A DNA stretch of 64,000 nt, taken from assembly GCF_031457455.1 (NCBI RefSeq), contig NZ_JAVDWU010000003.1, positions 434,001 through 498,000 of the forward strand. The letters run 5' to 3'. The stretch is from Hydrogenophaga palleronii_A (lineage in GTDB: Bacteria; Pseudomonadota; Gammaproteobacteria; Burkholderiales; Burkholderiaceae_C). Every line of letters begins with the position of its first letter. The stretch's first letter is position 1. The notes beneath the pieces were generated by a model. The model saw nothing but the letters and a program-made list of their open reading frames with translations, did no database searches and was not told where the DNA came from. Below, piece after piece: positions 1 through 7,714 of the stretch. Position numbers and translations under genes: made by a program.

Positions 1-374
1 CGTGCGTACCGCTCCAATTGCACCGGCCGCGTCGGCAGGGCCGCCTCCGCTTCGAACCTCGCAGCCAGCTGCCGATGCTGAGGCTGGGGGCTCTGCAGGA
101 GGGCCTGCAGCTTGTTGTGAAGGCTCTGGGCGTTGAAGCTGGAAGCAGCTGGCTTCATGGTGCCGTCCGGTTTGAACATGGCTTTGAAGGCGCCCATCCC
201 CGCGCGTTTAGTGACTGCCGACACCGTTGCCCCGTTCTTGACTTCACGGATCAGCGGGATGAGCGCCAACAGGTCGTTGGCATTTCGTTCGAGAACCTCC
301 GGTGACAAGCGGGCCAGGTGCGCCGAATTCACCACCGGTGCGGCAGAGCCGGCGCTGGCGCGTGCGTCACCCAT
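1..374 (-). CDS. Unrecognised protein, 3' end beyond window (partial)
   Basis: A minus-strand reading frame is open from about 571 down to base 1 and runs off the left edge. From the ATG at 374 it reads MGDARASAGSAAPVVNSAHL and continues through a helical-looking stretch (LSPEVLERNANDLLALIPLI) and a segment containing KRAGMGAFKAMFKPDG. I do not recognise the family. The start is uncertain. The frame stays open and proline-rich upstream of 374, a GTG at 491 is possible, and an ATG at 570 with an AGGAG nine bases before it would join this frame if the G6 tract at 562-567 were one base shorter. Function unknown. Confidence 0.45.
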   Translation of the reverse strand, partial: MGDARASAGSAAPVVNSAHLARLSPEVLERNANDLLALIPLIREVKNGATVSAVTKRAGMGAFKAMFKPDGTMKPAASSFNAQSLHNKLQALLQSPQPQHRQLAARFEAEAALPTRPVQLERYA

Positions 375-570
375 CCCAGCGGTTCTTTGCACCTCAGGCC
401 CGTGCCGTGACGACGTCGCCAAGGTGCTCGAACCCTGCGCGGGCCGTGCGTGCTGCAACGGCGGCAGCTCGGTGGGCCGATGAAAGAGCACGCCCGATCC
501 GCCCCCAGGCGCGATGGGCGCGGCACCTGGGGCACGCGGCGGCAGCGTGGCGTTGCGCCGCGGGGGGCAT

Positions 571-959
571 CACGGTCTTCTCCTGGCACATGCCCGGCGC
601 TCGTGCGTCGACGCAGCGCCTCAGGGGCTTGCAGTTCCGCAGCTGCTCTGCGCTGCGGCGAAGCAGACGGGCTCGGTTCGTTCGAAGGCGAGGACGGCGA
701 GCGACTCGCCGAGCCTCCTGCCTGGCCGATTCCTGTCATGCGTGGTACTTTCTCGGTGAGAAGCCTCTTCAACGCTGCTTGCGACCTGAGGTGTTCTTGG
801 GGCCATTCTTTCGATCCGGTTCTCACCCGAGAGGCTGAACGCGAAGTCACGGACAGAAACGAGAAGCGCAGCAGGCTGCGCACCTTGGCGTTCTCCCTCG
901 GGCGCTCCTCAGTGCATCAAACCGTCGCCCCAGCCCCGCCGCCGGGGGATGGTAGGTGT
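571..959. other. Non-coding stretch between the left-edge gene and queD
   Basis: I see no convincing gene here. The reading frames are arginine/serine/proline-rich translations typical of non-coding high-GC DNA. The segment should hold the promoter of the minus-strand gene at the left edge, because an AGGAG motif lies near 579-583 on the minus strand. No hairpin with a T-run and no tRNA is visible. Confidence 0.4.
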
Positions 960-1325
960 CTACCGGCGCAGCCGGCAGGCGTCACCGCTGGCCTGGCGGC
1001 TCACCTCCACGCTGTCCAGCTGCTGCCCATAGTGCGCCTCCATCGCGCGCCAGATGAAGGCGCACAGGTTCTCCAGCGTGGCCGGGCCCAGGTCGGCCAC
1101 TTCGTCAAGAAGACGGTGGTCCAGTGCGTGGCGCAGGGTTTCGATGTGGCCGCGCAGGTGTGCCAGATCGACCAGCATGCCGCTGTCCGGATCGGGCTGA
1201 CCCGCCAGCGTGACGTTGGCGATGTAGGTGTGGCCATGGATGCGCAAGCTGGGCTCCACCTCGACCTTGCGGCGCAAGGTGTGGGCGGCCTCGAAATAAA
1301 AGCGCTGACTCAGTTCGTATCTCAT
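960..1325 (-). CDS. queD: QueD-like 6-carboxytetrahydropterin synthase family protein, divergent active site
   Basis: A 121-residue protein of the QueD/PTPS family, which converts dihydroneopterin triphosphate to 6-carboxy-tetrahydropterin in queuosine and 7-deazapurine synthesis. The zinc-binding histidines are visible: H15 in FEAAHTL, and H30 and H32 in HGHTY. The catalytic D69-H70 pair (LDHRLLD) is also present. The residue four before the HGH motif, the catalytic Cys of E. coli QueD, is Ser26 here. The C-terminal pterin-anchoring Glu position appears to be Arg110 (VEVSRQ). It lies just downstream of queE on the same strand, which supports a deazapurine role, but the two substitutions mean the exact reaction may differ. 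Family assignment is firm; enzymatic identity is less so. Confidence 0.8.
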   Translation of the reverse strand: MRYELSQRFYFEAAHTLRRKVEVEPSLRIHGHTYIANVTLAGQPDPDSGMLVDLAHLRGHIETLRHALDHRLLDEVADLGPATLENLCAFIWRAMEAHYGQQLDSVEVSRQASGDACRLRR

Positions 1326-1440
1326 CTCAATCCATCTCTCAACTCAATTCACATGCTTCGGCGACACCGCGCCGCACATCAGCGGGGAGAGGAAGTCAAA
1401 TCCCGCCTCCGGAGCGCGTGCCTCTTCCAGCACACGCCGA

Positions 1441-1507
1441 AGATCCGGCTTTGCCGGTCCAAGGGCGTGGTCCCCCTGGGGGGAAGCCGCGAAGCGGCGC
1501 AGGGGGG
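1441..1507 (-). repeat. GC-rich intergenic repeat, copy R1
   Basis: This is a copy of the family described at R8. It has the stem CCGGC-TTT-GCCGG, a C-run/G-run stem and a GCCGC-GAA-GCGGC stem. It directly abuts the queE stop codon, so it lies at the 3' end of queE and before queD. Confidence 0.7.
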
Positions 1508-2140
1508 TCACCTGATCCCAATGACTTTGTGCGTCTGCACCGACAGCCGCCAGCGCGGATCGGCCAGGCACAGCGCGGTGGCCAGCTCGGTGTTGCGGCG
1601 CGCCAGCGGGCCGTCCATGGCCTGCAGGAAGTGGTGTTCAAAAGGCAGCCCGGCCAGCGCGTCCAGGTCCAGCCCCTCTTGGGGCACCACCACCTTGAGC
1701 TCCTGCCCGCGCGTGAGCACCAGCGGGGCGCCGGCCTTGGGGCTCACGCACACCCAGTCCAGCCCGGCGGGCGGCGCCAGCGTGCCATTGGTTTCCACCG
1801 CGATCGTGAAGCCGCGCGCGTGCAGTGCGCTGGTCAGGGCCTCGTCCACCTGCAACAGCGGCTCGCCCCCGGTCAGCACCACCAGGCCGGGGGCCGTGCC
1901 AGCGGGCCATTGCCCGGCAATCGCGTCGGCCAGGGCCCCGGCGGTGGCGAACTTGCCGCCCAGCGTGCCGTCGGTGCCCACGAAGTCGGTGTCACAGAAG
2001 GTGCAGACGGCGCTGGCGCGGTCTTCCTCGCGCCCGCTCCAGAGGTTGCAGCCGGCAAAGCGGCAGAACACCGCGGCGCGACCGGCGTTCGCACCCTCGC
2101 CCTGCAGGGTGTAGAAAATTTCCTTGACGCTGTAGGTCAT
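1508..2140 (-). CDS. queE: 7-carboxy-7-deazaguanine synthase (radical SAM)
   Basis: QueE rearranges 6-carboxy-tetrahydropterin to 7-carboxy-7-deazaguanine using a 4Fe-4S cluster and S-adenosylmethionine. The protein has 210 residues from the ATG at 2140. I chose this start because MTYSVKEIFYTLQGEG is the normal family N-terminus; a longer upstream frame exists but does not look like QueE. Cluster cysteines are C31, C46 and C49, giving CX14CX2C, the unusual spacing known from the Burkholderia multivorans enzyme. The GGEP motif (LVVLTGGEPLLQ) and an ETNGT segment follow. It is transcribed with the downstream queD, with repeat R1 between them. Confidence 0.93.
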   Translation of the reverse strand: MTYSVKEIFYTLQGEGANAGRAAVFCRFAGCNLWSGREEDRASAVCTFCDTDFVGTDGTLGGKFATAGALADAIAGQWPAGTAPGLVVLTGGEPLLQVDEALTSALHARGFTIAVETNGTLAPPAGLDWVCVSPKAGAPLVLTRGQELKVVVPQEGLDLDALAGLPFEHHFLQAMDGPLARRNTELATALCLADPRWRLSVQTHKVIGIR

Positions 2141-2352
2141 GGTGAAAGCCGGGTGGGCCGCGAAACAGGCGGCGCCCGGGGTTGTGTCGAAGAGGCCGGT
2201 ATTGTCCGCCACCAGTGGCCAGCGTCCGGTAGGTCCCCACAATGTCCGCATGACCCTCGAGCACATGCGCGCACGCGAGCCCAGCAGCCTGCCGATCATG
2301 GGCGTTGCCGCACAATGCCGTCTGACAATCTCCACATACCGATCCGTCACCC

Positions 2353-2760
2353 ATGCAACCCCCCACCATCGCCACGCTCTATCCCGCGCTGCTCCATGCG
2401 CACATCGCTCTGGTGGTGCTCAGCGTGAGCCTGTTCGCACTGCGTTGGGTTGGAGTGTTAACCGGTGGCGCCTGGCCCATGCAGCGCCGCACGCGCGTGG
2501 TGAGCATGGTGTTCGACACCGCCTTGCTGTGTGCCGGCGCCACGCTGTGGTGGCTGCTGCAGCTCAACCCGCTGCAGCAGCACTGGCTGGGTGCGAAGCT
2601 GGCGCTGCTGGTGGTCTACATCGTGCTCGGCACCTTCGCGCTCAAGCGCGCGCGCCGCTGGGTGGGCAAGCTGCTGTTCGGCCTGCTCGCATTGGCAGTG
2701 GTGGCACAGATGGTGGCGATTGCACATACCCGAAACCCGATGGGATGGCTGAGCCTGTGA
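2353..2760 (+). CDS. SirB2-family membrane protein
   Basis: A 135-residue protein with about four hydrophobic helices. The first ones cover LHAHIALVVLSVSLFALRW and the segment DTALLCAGATLWWLLQL, and the third includes LALLVVYIVLGTFAL. The pattern (early HAH, a conserved R-R-T region after the first loop, GAxLWWLLQ, KLALLxxYIxLG) matches the SirB/SirB2 family, annotated from Salmonella as invasion-gene expression up-regulator although its molecular role is unclear. It is divergent from queE. Its end overlaps the start of the next gene, so the two are probably co-translated. Inner membrane location is inferred from hydrophobicity. Confidence 0.82.
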   Translation: MQPPTIATLYPALLHAHIALVVLSVSLFALRWVGVLTGGAWPMQRRTRVVSMVFDTALLCAGATLWWLLQLNPLQQHWLGAKLALLVVYIVLGTFALKRARRWVGKLLFGLLALAVVAQMVAIAHTRNPMGWLSL

Positions 2761-3194
2761 ACCCACCCGTCGCGCCCGAATCTTCGTCGGGCACGCGACT
2801 GCATGCGTCGCGCACGGTGCGCTGGCTGCTGTGGACCGCGGGCACGGTCTCGCTCGTGCTGGGCCTCATTGGTGTGGTGCTGCCTGGCCTGCCCACCACG
2901 CCTTTCATCCTGCTCAGCGCGGCCTGCTACGCCAAGGCATCGCCGCGCCTGCACCGCTGGCTGACCCACCATCGCTTGCTGGGTCCCATGGTGCGCGACT
3001 GGGAGCAGCACCGCAACCTCACCCGGCGCACCAAGACGGTGGCGCAGGTGTCGATGGTGCTGATGGTGGGCCTCTCGGCCTGGGGCCTGCGCGAGCGACC
3101 GGTGCTGCTGGGGGTGGTGCTGGTGGCCGCCGTCGTGGGCGTGTGGGTGGTGGCGCGCATTCCGACACGTCCTGCCCCGCCCGGCGAAGGCTGA
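2745..3194 (+). CDS. DUF454 (YbaN-like) inner membrane protein
   Basis: From the ATG at 2745 this encodes 149 residues and overlaps the sirB2-like gene by 16 bases. The N-terminal 25 residues are polar. Then come a hydrophobic segment around LWTAGTVSLVLGLIGVVLPG, the family motif LPGLPTTPFILLSAACYAKAS, a conserved basic stretch (RLHRWLTHHRLLGPMVRDW) and two more helices. This is the YbaN/DUF454 pattern. The function of the family is unknown. A GTG at 2757 is an alternative start. Confidence 0.85.
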   Translation: MAEPVNPPVAPESSSGTRLHASRTVRWLLWTAGTVSLVLGLIGVVLPGLPTTPFILLSAACYAKASPRLHRWLTHHRLLGPMVRDWEQHRNLTRRTKTVAQVSMVLMVGLSAWGLRERPVLLGVVLVAAVVGVWVVARIPTRPAPPGEG

Positions 3195-3213
3195 AAACGC
3201 CCTTCGGTTGCGC

Positions 3214-3230
3214 CATAAGGTGCGCTTAAT
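3214..3230 (+). promoter_or_regulatory. PmrA/QseB-like direct-repeat operator
   Basis: CATAAG-GTGCG-CTTAAT, two hexamers with starts 11 bp apart and one mismatch each from CTTAAG. It lies 70 bp before the start of the five-gene operon at 3300. The spacing and sequence resemble the OmpR-family PmrA/QseB box, and a much better copy lies next to the two-component genes at 13900-13916. Inferred site, not demonstrated. Confidence 0.45.
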
Positions 3231-3299
3231 GTGCACCGACCACGATGACGTCCATGCGCTCGCCCCCTGTCCTGGCGAGCATGTCCAGGAGCGTCTTCC

Positions 3300-3962
3300 A
3301 TGCAAACATCCCCGTGGCTCATGCCCGTGTTTCCAGCCTCGCCGCTGCGCCTGCCGGCCCCGTCGAAGCGGCTGAACGTCCACCCTGCGGGTGACCCGCG
3401 CAGGCCCGAGGTCGAGGCTTTCATCCGGCGCGTCTTCTCCGCGCGCTTCGATGCCAGGGTCGAGCATTTTGCGCCCGTGCTGGTGAGCCTGAGCGACCCC
3501 ATGAACGGGCGCATTCTGGCGGCCGCGGGCTACCGCGCGGCGGGAGAAGCACCGCTGTTTCTGGAGAACTACCTTCATGAACCGGTGGAGCGGGTGCTGT
3601 CGGGCATTGGTGGCAACCCCGTGGTGCGCGACGGCATTGTGGAGGTTGGCCACCTGGCTGCCGACCAGCCTGGCGAGGGCCGACGGCTGATCTTCTTGCT
3701 GGGCCAGCACCTCGCCGACGAAGGCGCGCAATGGGTGGTGAGCACGCTCACCGACGCCCTGCGTCAGCTGTTTGTGCGGCTGGGCATCACGCCGCTCGCC
3801 CTGGGGCGCGCCGACCCCAGCCGGCTGGGCGCCGCTGCCGCCGCGTCATGGGGCAGCTACTACGAACACGAACCGATCGTGCTGGCCGGGCAGTTGCCAC
3901 AGGCCTTAAAAAGCCTGGCGCGTCGCGAGGCCCGCCAGCGCCGCAACGGGAGGACAGCATGA
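3300..3962 (+). CDS. Thermostable hemolysin family protein
   Basis: A 220-residue soluble protein without signal peptide or membrane helices. The region FIRRVFSARFDARVEHFAPV followed by LVSLSDPMNGRILAAAGYRAAGEAPLFLENYL matches the thermostable hemolysin family (T_hemolysin) as I know it. That family is named after a Vibrio protein but has a GNAT-like look: a central strand-rich region, then IVEVGHLAADQPGEGRRLIF. Hemolysis should not be assumed; an acyltransferase-like role in the operon is my inference. It is the first gene of a five-gene run and its stop overlaps the next start (ATGA). A PmrA-like box lies 70 bp upstream. Confidence 0.75.
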   Translation: MQTSPWLMPVFPASPLRLPAPSKRLNVHPAGDPRRPEVEAFIRRVFSARFDARVEHFAPVLVSLSDPMNGRILAAAGYRAAGEAPLFLENYLHEPVERVLSGIGGNPVVRDGIVEVGHLAADQPGEGRRLIFLLGQHLADEGAQWVVSTLTDALRQLFVRLGITPLALGRADPSRLGAAAAASWGSYYEHEPIVLAGQLPQALKSLARREARQRRNGRTA

Positions 3963-5455
3963 GCGCCGCAGTGCGCAGCACGGAGGGAAATCCTATGAGC
4001 GCAGCACGATCCTCTCCCGCACTGTTGGGCCTGCACAGCGTCATCACCCACCCCGAACTTGATCACGCCACCCGTGCTCTGGCCGAGCAGTTCGTGGCCA
4101 GTGGCACGCGCGTGCTGGCCAACCTGCTTGACAACGGCCCGGCCTGGGTGATCGCCGACCGCGCGGTGTCGCTGGCCGGCCTGGTTCATGTGCCGCTACC
4201 CGTGTTCTTCACGCCCTCGCAAATCGGACACGCCTTGCAGGCCGCGGGTGTGGACACCCTGCTGGCTGCGAATGGCATACCCATGCCATGGCCCGGCGCA
4301 TCGTCCCAGCCCCTTCAACTCGCCGGTTCCGAGCTGGTGCTGCATCACCGTGCCGTCGAGCCCGTGTCCCTGCCGCTCCACACCGGGAAGATCACCTTCA
4401 CTTCCGGCACCACGGGCACGCCCAAGGGGGTGTGCCTGTCTGACTCGGCGATGCAGCAGGTGGCGACCAGCCTGGGCAAAGCGCTCGCACCACTGGCCAT
4501 CGAGCGCCACCTGTGCGCGCTGCCCCTGCCCGTGCTGCTGGAAAACATCGCTGGCGTGCTGGCACCGCTGTCACAAGGCGCAGCCTGCATCGTGCTGCCA
4601 CTGGAACAGGTCGGCCTGAGCGGATCGTCCCGCTTCGACCCGGCGCGGCTGCAGGCGGCCGTGCTGGCCCATCGGCCGAACAGCATGATCCTGTTGCCCC
4701 AGATGCTGCGCGCCTGGACGTTGTGGTTGCAGCACACGGGCCAGCGCGCACCGGCCTCGCTGCGCATGGTGGCGGGGGGCGGGGCTGCGGTGGGGGCGGC
4801 CACGCTGCTGGCCGCCCGCGCGGTGGGCATTCCGGCCTTTGAAGGCTACGGGCTGTCAGAAGGTGCGTCGGTGCAAACGCTGAACCTGCCCGGTGCCGAT
4901 CGGCCAGGCAGTGCAGGGCGCCCGCTCCCACACAGCCGCGTGCGCGTCAACGCCCAGGGCGAACTGGAGATTGCCGGCAGCCTGATGACGGGCTACCTTG
5001 GCGCAGCTGAAGCCGTGCCGGCGTGGTGGCCCACGGGCGACCTGGGCCATATCGACGGCGACGGGTTCGTCCACGTCATGGGGCGCAGCAAGCACCTGCT
5101 CATCACCGCCTATGGCCGCAACGTGTCACCCGAATGGGTGGAAACCTCGCTGTGCGCGCAGGCCGGCGTGGCCCAGGCCGTGGTGTTCGGCGACGCACAG
5201 CCCGCTCTGAGCGCGGTGCTGTGGCCCCTCTTTCCCGAGATCGCCGATGCCCAACTGCAGGCCACCGTCGACGCGGCCAACCAGACCCTGCCGGACTACG
5301 CCCGCGTGGTTCGCTGGGTGCGTGCACGTGCGGCGTTCCAGCCCGACACCGGTTTGAGCACCGCCAACGGGCGGCCGCAACGCAACGCCATCGAGGCCCT
5401 GCATGCCGATGCCTTATTTGAAACCCCCGCCGGCACCCCCACTGCCGTCGCTTGA
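3959..5455 (+). CDS. ANL-superfamily AMP-binding enzyme (acyl/aryl adenylating), C-terminal Lys replaced
   Basis: A 498-residue member of the acyl-CoA synthetase/NRPS adenylation superfamily. The P-loop TFTSGTTGTPKG is at residues 146-157, GYGLSEG at 296-302, TGDLG at 359-363 and GRSKHLLITAYGRNVSP at 375-391. The usual C-terminal catalytic lysine (PxTxxGK) seems to be Arg: the sequence there is STANGRPQRN near residue 472. The start at 3959 overlaps the previous stop (ATGA) and has GGGAGG upstream. A second start at 3995 with its own GGAGGG lies 36 bases on, inside a short repeated element also seen at 51572. Substrate unknown. Co-encoded di-iron and SDR proteins suggest acyl activation followed by oxidation or reduction. 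Confidence 0.85.
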   Translation: MSAAVRSTEGNPMSAARSSPALLGLHSVITHPELDHATRALAEQFVASGTRVLANLLDNGPAWVIADRAVSLAGLVHVPLPVFFTPSQIGHALQAAGVDTLLAANGIPMPWPGASSQPLQLAGSELVLHHRAVEPVSLPLHTGKITFTSGTTGTPKGVCLSDSAMQQVATSLGKALAPLAIERHLCALPLPVLLENIAGVLAPLSQGAACIVLPLEQVGLSGSSRFDPARLQAAVLAHRPNSMILLPQMLRAWTLWLQHTGQRAPASLRMVAGGGAAVGAATLLAARAVGIPAFEGYGLSEGASVQTLNLPGADRPGSAGRPLPHSRVRVNAQGELEIAGSLMTGYLGAAEAVPAWWPTGDLGHIDGDGFVHVMGRSKHLLITAYGRNVSPEWVETSLCAQAGVAQAVVFGDAQPALSAVLWPLFPEIADAQLQATVDAANQTLPDYARVVRWVRARAAFQPDTGLSTANGRPQRNAIEALHADALFETPAGTPTAVA

Positions 5456-5476
5456 ACAAACCCCAAAGGACTCACC

Positions 5477-6166
5477 ATGACCTTCCACCAACGCCTGATC
5501 CGCGACACCGAAGCCGATCGCCGCGCCATGCTCGAAGCTCCCATCATTCAGGGTTGCCTGAACGGAGTGGTGTCACTGCCGAGCTACCTCGCCTTCCTGA
5601 CCGAGGCCTACCACCACGTGCACCACACGGTGCCCCTGCTCAAGGCCTGCAAGGCCGCCCTGCCGCCGCACCATGCCTGGCTGGAGGGCGCCATGGACGA
5701 ATATGTCGAAGAGGAACAAGGGCACGACGAATGGATTCTGGATGACATCCGTGCCTGCGGCGGCGACGCCGAAGCCGTGCGCAACGGTCGCCCCGCTCAT
5801 GCCACCGACGTGATGGTGGCCTGCGCCTACGACACCATCGCACGCCGCAATCCGCTGGGCTTCTTCGGCATGGTGCATGTGCTCGAAGGCACCAGCGTGG
5901 CGCTGGCCCTGCTCGCCGCCGACCAGATCCAGCACGCGCTACAGTTGCCCGATGCGGCCTTCAGCTACCTGCGCTCGCACGGCACGCTCGACCAGGAACA
6001 CACGGCTCATTTCGCGCTGCTGATGGACCAGATCCACGACCCGCAGGACCAGGCCGACATCGTGCACGGCGCGCGCAGCTTCTACCGCCTTTACGGCGAC
6101 GTGTTCCGCGGCCTGCCCCTGCCGGCCCTGGCAAGCCAGCCGCAACTGGCCGGAGCATCAACATGA
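5477..6166 (+). CDS. Haem-oxygenase-like (TenA/PqqC-fold) iron-containing oxidoreductase
   Basis: A 229-residue all-helical protein of the TenA/CADD/HDO type. Candidate metal ligands fit the haem-oxygenase-like di-iron oxidase pattern: E43 or the His cluster 46-50 (AYHHVHHTVP), E80 with H83 (EEEQGHDEW), E137 (VLEGTS) and H175/H178 (LDQEHTAHF). The E80-xx-H83 and roughly 54-residue spacing to E137 resemble UndA, which decarboxylates fatty acids to terminal alkenes, but other HDO chemistries are equally possible. AAGGA precedes the ATG. It sits between the adenylating enzyme and an SDR, overlapping the SDR start (ATGA). A thiaminase role is unlikely because no thiamin genes are near. Confidence 0.78.
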   Translation: MTFHQRLIRDTEADRRAMLEAPIIQGCLNGVVSLPSYLAFLTEAYHHVHHTVPLLKACKAALPPHHAWLEGAMDEYVEEEQGHDEWILDDIRACGGDAEAVRNGRPAHATDVMVACAYDTIARRNPLGFFGMVHVLEGTSVALALLAADQIQHALQLPDAAFSYLRSHGTLDQEHTAHFALLMDQIHDPQDQADIVHGARSFYRLYGDVFRGLPLPALASQPQLAGAST

Positions 6167-6999
6167 AACCCAGCCACGCCCGCGTGCTGCTCACCGGCGC
6201 CACCGGTGGCATTGGCCAGGCCACGGCGCGCGCGCTGATGCGGGCTGGCGCGTCGCTGCTGCTGGTGGGGCGCTCCGAAGGCGCGCTGGACGAGATGTCG
6301 CGCCAGCTCACGGCCGCCGGCGCCTCAGCCTCACGCGTGCGATGGATCGCGGCCGACCTCACGCAGGCCAGGGACGTGCAGCGCCTGGTGATTGAGGCGG
6401 CGCGGCTGGACTGCAACGTGGTCATTCACGGTGCCGGTCTGCCGGCGTTTGGTGCTTTTCAAACGCTTCCAGCGGCCGACATCCGCAGCGTCCTGCAAAC
6501 CAATCTGGAAGTGCCGGTGCTGCTCACCCAGGCGCTGCTCCCCCGCCTGCTGACACTGCCGCAGGCGCAGATTGTCTGCGTAGGCTCGGCGCTGGGCCGC
6601 ATGGGTCTGCCCGGATTCAGCGTCTACAGCGCCAGCAAGTTCGGCCTGCTCGGGTTTGCCGAGGCCCTGCGCCGCGAGCTCGCCGACACCACCGTTCGGG
6701 TGCAGTACATCGGCCCGCGCACCACGCGCACGCGCTTCAACGCGCCCGCCGTGACCGCCTACAACCGCGCCACCGGCACCAGCGCGGACACGCCCGAGTT
6801 CGTGGCCAATGCCATCGTGCAACTGCTCACCGACGGCACGGCCGAGCGCTTCCTGGGCTTTCCGGAACGGCTCGCGGTGCGCCTCAATGCACTGGCGCCC
6901 GCCTGGTTCGACCGGGTGTTCCGAAAACACGCAGCCCACCTGCGCAACAGCCAGAACCCCACCCCCACCGCGCCATCCACCCCGTTGGCGCGTCATTGA
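6163..6999 (+). CDS. Short-chain dehydrogenase/reductase
   Basis: A classical SDR of 278 residues. The NAD(P)-binding motif TGATGGIG is at residues 11-18, VIHGAG at 87-92, the catalytic S142 in VGSALG, and Y155/K159 in YSASK. Arg at 37 in VGRSEG after strand two suggests NADPH preference. The C-terminal part is longer than the minimal domain and ends polar. The ATG overlaps the stop of the di-iron protein gene, so the two are translationally coupled. Likely reduces or oxidises the product of the upstream enzymes; substrate not deducible. Confidence 0.87.
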   Translation: MKPSHARVLLTGATGGIGQATARALMRAGASLLLVGRSEGALDEMSRQLTAAGASASRVRWIAADLTQARDVQRLVIEAARLDCNVVIHGAGLPAFGAFQTLPAADIRSVLQTNLEVPVLLTQALLPRLLTLPQAQIVCVGSALGRMGLPGFSVYSASKFGLLGFAEALRRELADTTVRVQYIGPRTTRTRFNAPAVTAYNRATGTSADTPEFVANAIVQLLTDGTAERFLGFPERLAVRLNALAPAWFDRVFRKHAAHLRNSQNPTPTAPSTPLARH

Positions 7000-7027
7000 T
7001 CCGCATCGCCCTCAAAGGAGTTTCACC

Positions 7028-7714
7028 ATGTCATCCATTCGATCCCATTTACCTTCTCTGCCCATTGCTCAACGCCGTCAATGGCTGGCTGCCTTCATGG
7101 GCGCAACTTTGATGCTGCTCACGCCCTTGTCGCACGCCGCCCCGGTGGACGACGCGGTGCAGGAACTGCAGCAAGGCTGGGAATCCATCCGCTACCAGGC
7201 ACCGGCCAACGAACGCGAAAAGCGCTTTGAAGCGCTGGCCACCCGCGCCCGGGAACTGAGCACTTCGCTACAGGGCCGGGCCGAACCCCTGATCTGGGAG
7301 GGCATCATCGTCAGCTCCCTGGCCGGTGAAAAGGGCGGCCTGGGTGCACTTCCACTGGTGAAGCAGGCCAAGGGCCTGTACGAAGCGGCGCTGGGCATCG
7401 ACCCCAAGGCGCTGGACGGCTCGGCCTACAACAGCCTGGGCGTGCTGTATTACAAGGTGCCGGGCTGGCCCATCGGTTTCGGCAACAAGACCAAGGCCGA
7501 CGAGCTGCTGCGCCAGGCACTGGCCATCAACCCCAATGGCATCGATCCCAACTTCTTCTATGCCGAGTACCTGATCGAGACCAAGCGGCCCAGCGAAGCG
7601 GTGCTCTACCTGGAAAGTGCGCTGAAGGCGCCAGACCGCCCGGGCCGCTCACTGGCCGATACCGGTCGCAGGGAAGAGGCGCGCCAGTTGCTGGAGAAAA
7701 TCAAGGCTCAGTGA
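7028..7714 (+). CDS. Exported TPR-repeat protein
   Basis: 228 residues with an N-terminal signal sequence (hydrophobic AAFMGATLMLLTPLSHA, cleavage probably after SHA) and AAAGGAG before the ATG at 7028. The mature part is helical and carries TPR-like repeats, for example GLYEAALGIDPKALDGSAYN and ELLRQALAINPNGIDPNFFY. The layout with GWPIGFGNKTKADELL resembles periplasmic TatT-like TPR proteins. It is the last gene of the operon and the only exported one, so the product of the pathway may be linked to the envelope. A frame upstream of 7028 is open but overlaps the SDR and looks non-coding. Confidence 0.75.
   Translation: MSSIRSHLPSLPIAQRRQWLAAFMGATLMLLTPLSHAAPVDDAVQELQQGWESIRYQAPANEREKRFEALATRARELSTSLQGRAEPLIWEGIIVSSLAGEKGGLGALPLVKQAKGLYEAALGIDPKALDGSAYNSLGVLYYKVPGWPIGFGNKTKADELLRQALAINPNGIDPNFFYAEYLIETKRPSEAVLYLESALKAPDRPGRSLADTGRREEARQLLEKIKAQ

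Noticed and set aside
450..2114. Open frame of 554 codons on the plus strand
   Set aside because: Crosses queD and queE in antisense and a repeat; its composition is that of a shadow frame.
3300..3962. Secreted hemolysin
   Set aside because: The family name suggests it, but there is no signal peptide and the operon context is enzymatic, so I do not call it a toxin.
5477..6166. Thiaminase II (TenA)
   Set aside because: The fold is shared, but the metal-ligand pattern and lack of thiamin genes favour a di-iron oxidoreductase.
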